Assembly (NCBI GenBank): GCA_017526985.1
Contig: JAFXQR010000108.1
Span: 1 to 52,937 of the forward strand
Direction of reading: 5' to 3'
Length of the DNA: 52,937 nucleotides
Source of the DNA: Lachnospiraceae bacterium
GTDB lineage: Bacteria; Bacillota; Clostridia; Lachnospirales; Lachnospiraceae
Below are positions 49,040 through 52,937 of this stretch, one piece after another. Under the pieces are notes generated by a model, which made no database searches, was not told the DNA's origin, and saw only the letters and a program-made list of their open reading frames with translations. Numbering within the stretch: the first letter of the stretch is position 1; each line of letters begins with the position of its first letter. Both the position numbers and the translations under genes were made by a program.

Positions 49040-50515
49040 CTAAAACAGTTCATCCAGCAAGATATAATACCGCATTTTATCCCAATCCGGCTCAATTCCA
49101 AGCTCTTTAAACAGATCCTCCGGCGCAATCCCCGGATAATATTTTCCAAAAGTGCCATCCGCATTATGACGCAGGCTCCGGTAGCAAAGGGCGATATCCC
49201 GCCATTTATCCGCAACACCTGCATTGCCGAGATCGATCAGCCCGCTTACCTTCCCATCTTTGAAAAACACATTGGGCAGGCACAGATCCCCGTGTGAAAA
49301 TACCGGCTCTGCTTCCGGCTGATTTGCCTCCAGCCACGCAAGCAGCTCCTCCGGATCCCGAAAACCACCTTCTCCGAAAGTATCCGGCTCTGCATCACTC
49401 ACATCCACCAGATCATGTTCTACCCGGTATCTTGCTTCCTTCAGTTCCATCTCGAGAGTCCGTTGTCTCGGACACCCGGTGATGTCAACCTTCCATAGCA
49501 TTTGGATCGTCTCTGCCAGCAATGGAATGAGTTCTTTTGGGTGTTCCATATAATATATATCACAAGCCATACGCCCTTCCGCTTTGCTCATGATCAGATA
49601 GCGGTATCCCCGGCTCACATCCGTAGCGATCACCTTCGGTACCGGCAGTTTTCCTTCCAGCCATTGCATCAGATCGATCATCTCTGCAAGTTCCGGCCGT
49701 TCTTTTTCGATCTTCAGAACAAAATCCTCATAGATACGAACCTGCGAATCGGAGCATCCGACATTGTCGATATGATAAGTTTTATATCCGATCTGCTCCC
49801 TTATGCCCGGGGGAATATAATAAATCGCATTCGTAGCACTCAGATCATCCTCCAGCAGATCTGTTTTTACGATACCCAAGCTGTCCAGCACACCTTCCCA
49901 TCGTTCCTGCATATCCACATCGACATCCACCGGCAGGAAACCGGCAGACAGATAGCCTTTGATCGCGCCTTTCCGGAATTCATCTGTGGTCAGATACACG
50001 CATTTTACTCTGGCTTTCTGAAGATGCTGTTTTCCCATGGCATTCAAATACCTGCTCAGTCCTTTTCCACGGTATTCCGGGTGGATACTGACCATATGCA
50101 GTTCCCCGTTACCATCCTCCCGGACAAATGCCGTAACTGTCCCGACGATCTCTCCGTGATGTTTCAGAAAGAAAACATCTTTATATAGATCTACTACGAT
50201 CCCGTCCGCCATAGAAGCATCAAACGTTGTCGTTCCGGCATTCTCATCGATCAGCATACCCTCCCGGCAGCATTCACACCAGGCCGCTTTATCCTGCTCC
50301 CCGGCATAGTTTTCCATCGTGTATCCTTCAGGAAGATCCATTTCGATCGGATCATCCGTTACGATCCAGCACATTTCCAATTGTTTGCGATCCTGATCCG
50401 GATCAATCCCATTCTGCTCGCAAGCATCGACGCATGTCCAGCGCCAATCCTGGTCATCCTTTCCAGGTGGCTGTATGCCAAATCGTTTTTCTAATATCTC
50501 ATAAAAAACATTCAT
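49040..50515 (-). CDS. GNAT acetyltransferase fused to APH(3')-like aminoglycoside kinase
   Basis: This 491-residue protein has two enzyme-like halves. Residues 55-205 are a GNAT, with the acetyl-CoA loop SIHPEYRGKGLSRYL and KGYLSAGFLP. Residues 230-491 are an APH(3')-type kinase: ATP-binding lysine K268 in EDFVLKIEKE, catalytic HGD at 408-410 with N415 (HGDLCLPN), metal-binding D428 in GLIDLGN and the family C-terminus PDWDKMRYYILLDELF. The order GNAT-kinase recalls AAC(6')-APH(2''), but the domains differ. It is a potential bifunctional resistance enzyme; the real acceptors are unknown. It is not near mobile genes. Confidence 0.85.
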   Translation of the reverse strand: MNVFYEILEKRFGIQPPGKDDQDWRWTCVDACEQNGIDPDQDRKQLEMCWIVTDDPIEMDLPEGYTMENYAGEQDKAAWCECCREGMLIDENAGTTTFDASMADGIVVDLYKDVFFLKHHGEIVGTVTAFVREDGNGELHMVSIHPEYRGKGLSRYLNAMGKQHLQKARVKCVYLTTDEFRKGAIKGYLSAGFLPVDVDVDMQERWEGVLDSLGIVKTDLLEDDLSATNAIYYIPPGIREQIGYKTYHIDNVGCSDSQVRIYEDFVLKIEKERPELAEMIDLMQWLEGKLPVPKVIATDVSRGYRYLIMSKAEGRMACDIYYMEHPKELIPLLAETIQMLWKVDITGCPRQRTLEMELKEARYRVEHDLVDVSDAEPDTFGEGGFRDPEELLAWLEANQPEAEPVFSHGDLCLPNVFFKDGKVSGLIDLGNAGVADKWRDIALCYRSLRHNADGTFGKYYPGIAPEDLFKELGIEPDWDKMRYYILLDELF

Positions 50516-50555
50516 ATATCCCTATTATTACAAATCACTATATTTTTTACATCTT

Positions 50556-50597
50556 GAAAAAATCCTTGTACTCCAAATTATAAGAATACAAGGATTT
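50556..50597 (-). terminator. Terminator after the toxin-antitoxin pair
   Basis: AAATCCTTGTA and TACAAGGATTT arms pair around an AT-rich loop, followed by six T residues on the minus strand. Confidence 0.85.
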
Positions 50598-50651
50598 CGA
50601 ATCTGATGAAACGCTAATTATTCTACGCATCAACTATCAGCCTATTTGGGG

Positions 50652-50987
50652 TTATCCTTTAACAATCATATCCTGAAGTGACGCATTGATAACAAACCGC
50701 TCAGCTACAGTTTTATCCTCTGTTAATAGATCCAGTACCCTTGAAGCCGGGCCCATCGGAACATTTCTTCCTGACTCCCATGCCTCCACAGTCTTTTGCG
50801 AAACACCTAGCAAGCCCGCAAACATCGCCTGCGTCATATGAAGAGATAATCTAAGACTTTTCACCGCTTCCGAATCATATTTTTTAACAGGCTTAATGAA
50901 AATCTTTGCTTTCAGTTCATTCTTTTTTGCAGCATCCATAGTTTCGTTAATAGATGCCATAATTTCATCATAAAAATCACTCATCAT
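50652..50987 (-). CDS. HTH antitoxin, HigA/XRE type
   Basis: This 111-residue protein has an XRE helix-turn-helix at about 45-95 (SLHMTQAMFAGLLGVSQKTVEAWESGR). Its N-terminal 40 residues probably bind the toxin. It starts inside the toxin gene end; either of two tandem ATG codons (50987 or 50984) fits the GGAGGG site. Together they form a toxin-first type II module, as in HigBA. Confidence 0.85.
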   Translation of the reverse strand: MMSDFYDEIMASINETMDAAKKNELKAKIFIKPVKKYDSEAVKSLRLSLHMTQAMFAGLLGVSQKTVEAWESGRNVPMGPASRVLDLLTEDKTVAERFVINASLQDMIVKG

Positions 50988-51345
50988 TAAGCCCTCCGAA
51001 TAATTCTAATTCCAGTTGTTTCATTGCCTTTTTGATCTGGTTCCGTTCTGCTTTAGTCAGGTTTTCTTTTTCATCTTTTGTAAACAAATTCAAAAGCAAA
51101 ATTCTTTCGTGATTCTCAAAATCTACATATAACACTCTGACACTGCCACTTTTTCCGCGCCCTTCGAAAGCATACCGTACTTTCCGCAATCCCCCGGTTT
51201 CTTGCATTACAGGCCCTATCTTCGGATTATCCAGCAAGACCAATTGAAGCTCCAGTAAATCTTCCTCTGAAAATCCCAATTCAAACCATCGCTTATGAAA
51301 TCTGGGAGATTCTATAAGGCCTCTAACTAATTCATATTTCTTCAT
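50977..51345 (-). CDS. RelE/HigB-family toxin
   Basis: This 122-residue protein has the RelE/HigB-like pattern GLRKVRYAFEGRGKSGSVRVLYVD, then HERILLLNLFTKDEKENLTKAE, the usual core of type II mRNA interferases. The start at 51345 follows GAGGTGATT. Its promoter carries a perfect palindrome between the -35 and -10 boxes. The gene overlaps the antitoxin by 11 bases. Confidence 0.87.
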   Translation of the reverse strand: MKKYELVRGLIESPRFHKRWFELGFSEEDLLELQLVLLDNPKIGPVMQETGGLRKVRYAFEGRGKSGSVRVLYVDFENHERILLLNLFTKDEKENLTKAERNQIKKAMKQLELELFGGLNDE

Positions 51346-51360
51346 AATCACCTCTTAATC

Positions 51361-51389
51361 ATTTTACACCCTACTGAGTAGGGTGTCAA
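51361..51389 (-). promoter_or_regulatory. Toxin-antitoxin promoter with embedded operator
   Basis: TTGACA (51389-51384) and TAAAAT (51366-51361) are 17 bp apart. A perfect 21-bp palindrome at 51366-51386 (ACACCCTACT, one base, AGTAGGGTGT) fills the spacer and should bind the antitoxin. Confidence 0.85.
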
Positions 51390-51872
51390 CTAATTCTCCT
51401 TGATCACGCTCCAGGCCTCGATCAGTTTTTCCCGGCTCCACGCTGCATTGGCAGGACTTGTGGAAGGAAGGCAGACCGCCGGCCGTCCGATGCGGTCTTT
51501 CGTATATTTGTTGTAGTATTTTTCCGCCGTCTTGCCATTTACAAATATGGCTTTGATATTCGCTGTTTTCAGAATGCTGCCAAGATCATTCGGCACAACA
51601 TTTCGTATCGTAGAATCTGCGGATCCTTCGATCTCACAGGATCCGATCACATCCCATAACGCGATGTGGTTTTTCTTCAGAAATGCCTTCTTTTCCTCGA
51701 TGCTTTGTGGTGTATCCCAGCCATATACCGCCGCTGTCACGCTCCAGAAACGATTCTGCGGATGCCCATAGAAAAACATCTGCTCCTGGGATTTTACAGA
51801 AGGAAAACTTCCCAGTATCAGTATCGTTGATTCTTTATCATAAAAAGGCGGTATCGGATGTTGTATCATCAT
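51390..51872 (-). CDS. DNA-deoxyinosine glycosylase (UDG family 6)
   Basis: This 160-residue base-excision repair enzyme has GSFPSVKSQEQMFFYGHPQNRFW at its N-terminal part (written by its segments GSFPS and YGHPQNRFW) and LPSTSPANAAW near the end, the pattern of hypoxanthine-DNA glycosylases. It should remove hypoxanthine formed from deaminated adenine. The start at 51872 follows GGAGGAG. Its stop abuts the toxin promoter. Confidence 0.87.
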   Translation of the reverse strand: MMIQHPIPPFYDKESTILILGSFPSVKSQEQMFFYGHPQNRFWSVTAAVYGWDTPQSIEEKKAFLKKNHIALWDVIGSCEIEGSADSTIRNVVPNDLGSILKTANIKAIFVNGKTAEKYYNKYTKDRIGRPAVCLPSTSPANAAWSREKLIEAWSVIKEN

Positions 51873-51941
51873 TTTCTTATGCTCCTCCACATCTTGTCTA
51901 TCGTTTCGGCGGCTTTACACGGATTCATGATATTTTCTCCC

Positions 51942-52436
51942 TTACAGCTTCTTCTCCATCAGGTCAAACCGTCCTTTTCGCCAGTCCGCATATCCTACCT
52001 GTACATACCCGTTATGACGGTACAACCTCTGCGCAAATGGATTCTCCGTAAATGTATCCAGACGGATGGATCGATACCCCATGTCCCGGATCTGCTCTTC
52101 TATATACAAAAGCACTTTCTTTCCGATCCCTTTATTCTGAAACTTCGGCGATACACAGAATCTGTGAAGAATATATGCTGATGCATCTTCATATTTCCAG
52201 GCGCCGTTTTGATACGCTTCATCACATTCATCACTGATCACATACAGTGCCGCCAATGTATCTTCTTCATATGCCAGATACAGATTGTTCTTTCTGATAT
52301 CTTCTTCAAAATCTGCTCTTGCCGGATACACCTCGTCCCACTGATGTATTCCATGTCGCTCCATTTCCTCAACAGCGTCCCGGATCAATTGACAGATTGC
52401 ATCCAGATCCTGCAGCGTTCCTATTCTGTATTCCAT
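51942..52436 (-). CDS. GNAT family N-acetyltransferase
   Basis: This 164-residue acetyltransferase has IHQWDEVYPARADFEEDI, the acetyl-CoA loop VSPKFQNKGIGKKVLLYIEE and the C-terminal NPFAQRLYRHNGY. Substrate unknown. Confidence 0.87.
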   Translation of the reverse strand: MEYRIGTLQDLDAICQLIRDAVEEMERHGIHQWDEVYPARADFEEDIRKNNLYLAYEEDTLAALYVISDECDEAYQNGAWKYEDASAYILHRFCVSPKFQNKGIGKKVLLYIEEQIRDMGYRSIRLDTFTENPFAQRLYRHNGYVQVGYADWRKGRFDLMEKKL

Positions 52437-52450
52437 CTTATCTCCTACTA

Positions 52451-52813
52451 TTATCCAATCTCATACAATAAATAAACATCTGTGTTGTAATAATCCCGAA
52501 TTCGTTTTTTATCCGCCTCCGTTAGCTGTTGTTCCGGATATCTTGCTACCAGCGAGCTGAGATAATAATAATTCGGGTGATTCCGATAGGAAAAACCTTC
52601 CCTGCCATATAATCCCTGTATTCGGTCATATATCTGCTGTATCTCCTGCGTCGATCCGCATTTTATTGCATCCAAAACGATCTGTTCCTGCCCCTTTGCC
52701 GAACTCATAACGATTGCTTTCATGGTATTGATCGTAACAAACAGCCATTCCGCAAGATCATTGATCTGTGCCGGATGTCCTTTCAGTTTTTCTGATATCT
52801 CATCATAAATCAT
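52451..52813 (-). CDS. Small protein of unknown function
   Basis: This 120-residue soluble helical protein contains LAEWLFVTINTMKAIVMSS and a later FSYRNHPNYYYLSSL. No family is recognised. Its ATG overlaps the stop of the upstream partial gene as ATGA, with GAGGGAAG upstream, so the two are coupled. Confidence 0.65.
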   Translation of the reverse strand: MIYDEISEKLKGHPAQINDLAEWLFVTINTMKAIVMSSAKGQEQIVLDAIKCGSTQEIQQIYDRIQGLYGREGFSYRNHPNYYYLSSLVARYPEQQLTEADKKRIRDYYNTDVYLLYEIG

Positions 52814-52937
52814 ATTGCTTCCCTCGTAATGCTTGCCGGATCATAGTTTTTCGATTTCAGGATCACGGCGTGTTCCGGAAAGACTTCCTTCAGGATCCGC
52901 AACTCCACGGATTTACGATGTTCCAGATGCTTTACCA
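52810..52937 (-). CDS. Partial gene cut by the window edge
   Basis: The last 41 codons of a frame open at the edge read KHLEHRKSVELRILKEVF and PEHAVILKSKNYDPASITREAI before TGA at 52812-52810. Function not recognisable from this fragment. Confidence 0.65.
   Translation of the reverse strand, partial: VKHLEHRKSVELRILKEVFPEHAVILKSKNYDPASITREAI

Overview
This window looks like a chromosomal contig of a Gram-positive gut or rumen Clostridia, most likely Lachnospiraceae. The evidence is a tryptophan T-box leader, purine-rich Shine-Dalgarno sites at almost every start, sigma-A type promoters, a feruloyl esterase very like Butyrivibrio Est1E, and many plant-fibre glycosidases. It is not a phage or plasmid. 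No integrase cluster, IS transposase, CRISPR array, tRNA or rRNA gene was seen. The left edge carries a probable sequencing-adapter remnant, and the right edge cuts a gene.

Layout. 1-2.6 kb: aromatic amino acid synthesis, with trpD behind a Trp T-box and a divergent DAHP synthase. 2.6-6.4 kb: a XerD-type recombinase, a cytosolic GH120 beta-xylosidase and the decayed end of a sugar MFS transporter. 6.4-8.7 kb: a two-TM protein with a long FG-repeat tail that resembles nucleoporin repeats. 8.8-12.7 kb: a metY plus polar amino acid ABC transporter operon. 12.7-18.7 kb: an AEC transporter, an XRE-methyltransferase fusion, an ABC-F ATPase, a CDF metal exporter and two small proteins. Five clusters of a REP-like palindrome lie between 8.8 and 18.7 kb.

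18.7-21.9 kb: a MarR-controlled pair of ArsA/Get3-type ATPases, each ending in an HSP20-like domain, with a small helical protein encoded between them. 22-25.8 kb: a GntR (YtrA-type) regulator, an ABC ATPase, two ABC-2 permeases and a CPBP protease in one overlapping operon. 25.8-35.3 kb: a family VIII-like esterase, a PAS/GAF/GGDEF protein, and a LacI-type sugar sensor fused to GGDEF. The latter is divergent from a cytosolic GH74 and a GH31, which suggests that oligosaccharide breakdown is tied to c-di-GMP signalling.

35.3-42 kb: a five-gene operon of FtsX-type permease, ATPase, C45-like NTN-hydrolase lipoprotein, response regulator and histidine kinase, with a perfect palindrome at its promoter. 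42-43.8 kb: a RhaT-like transporter coupled to the feruloyl esterase. 43.8-52.9 kb: a run of mostly single genes on the minus strand. They include SseB, esterases, GNATs, a methyltransferase, a HAD phosphatase, a GNAT-APH(3') fusion, a HigBA-type toxin-antitoxin pair and a family 6 DNA glycosylase.

The strongest candidates for an under-described system are the twin ATPase operon, the exporter/NTN-hydrolase/two-component operon, the FG-repeat membrane protein, the LacI-GGDEF sensor and the GNAT-APH fusion. All functions are read from sequence only. No database search was possible.
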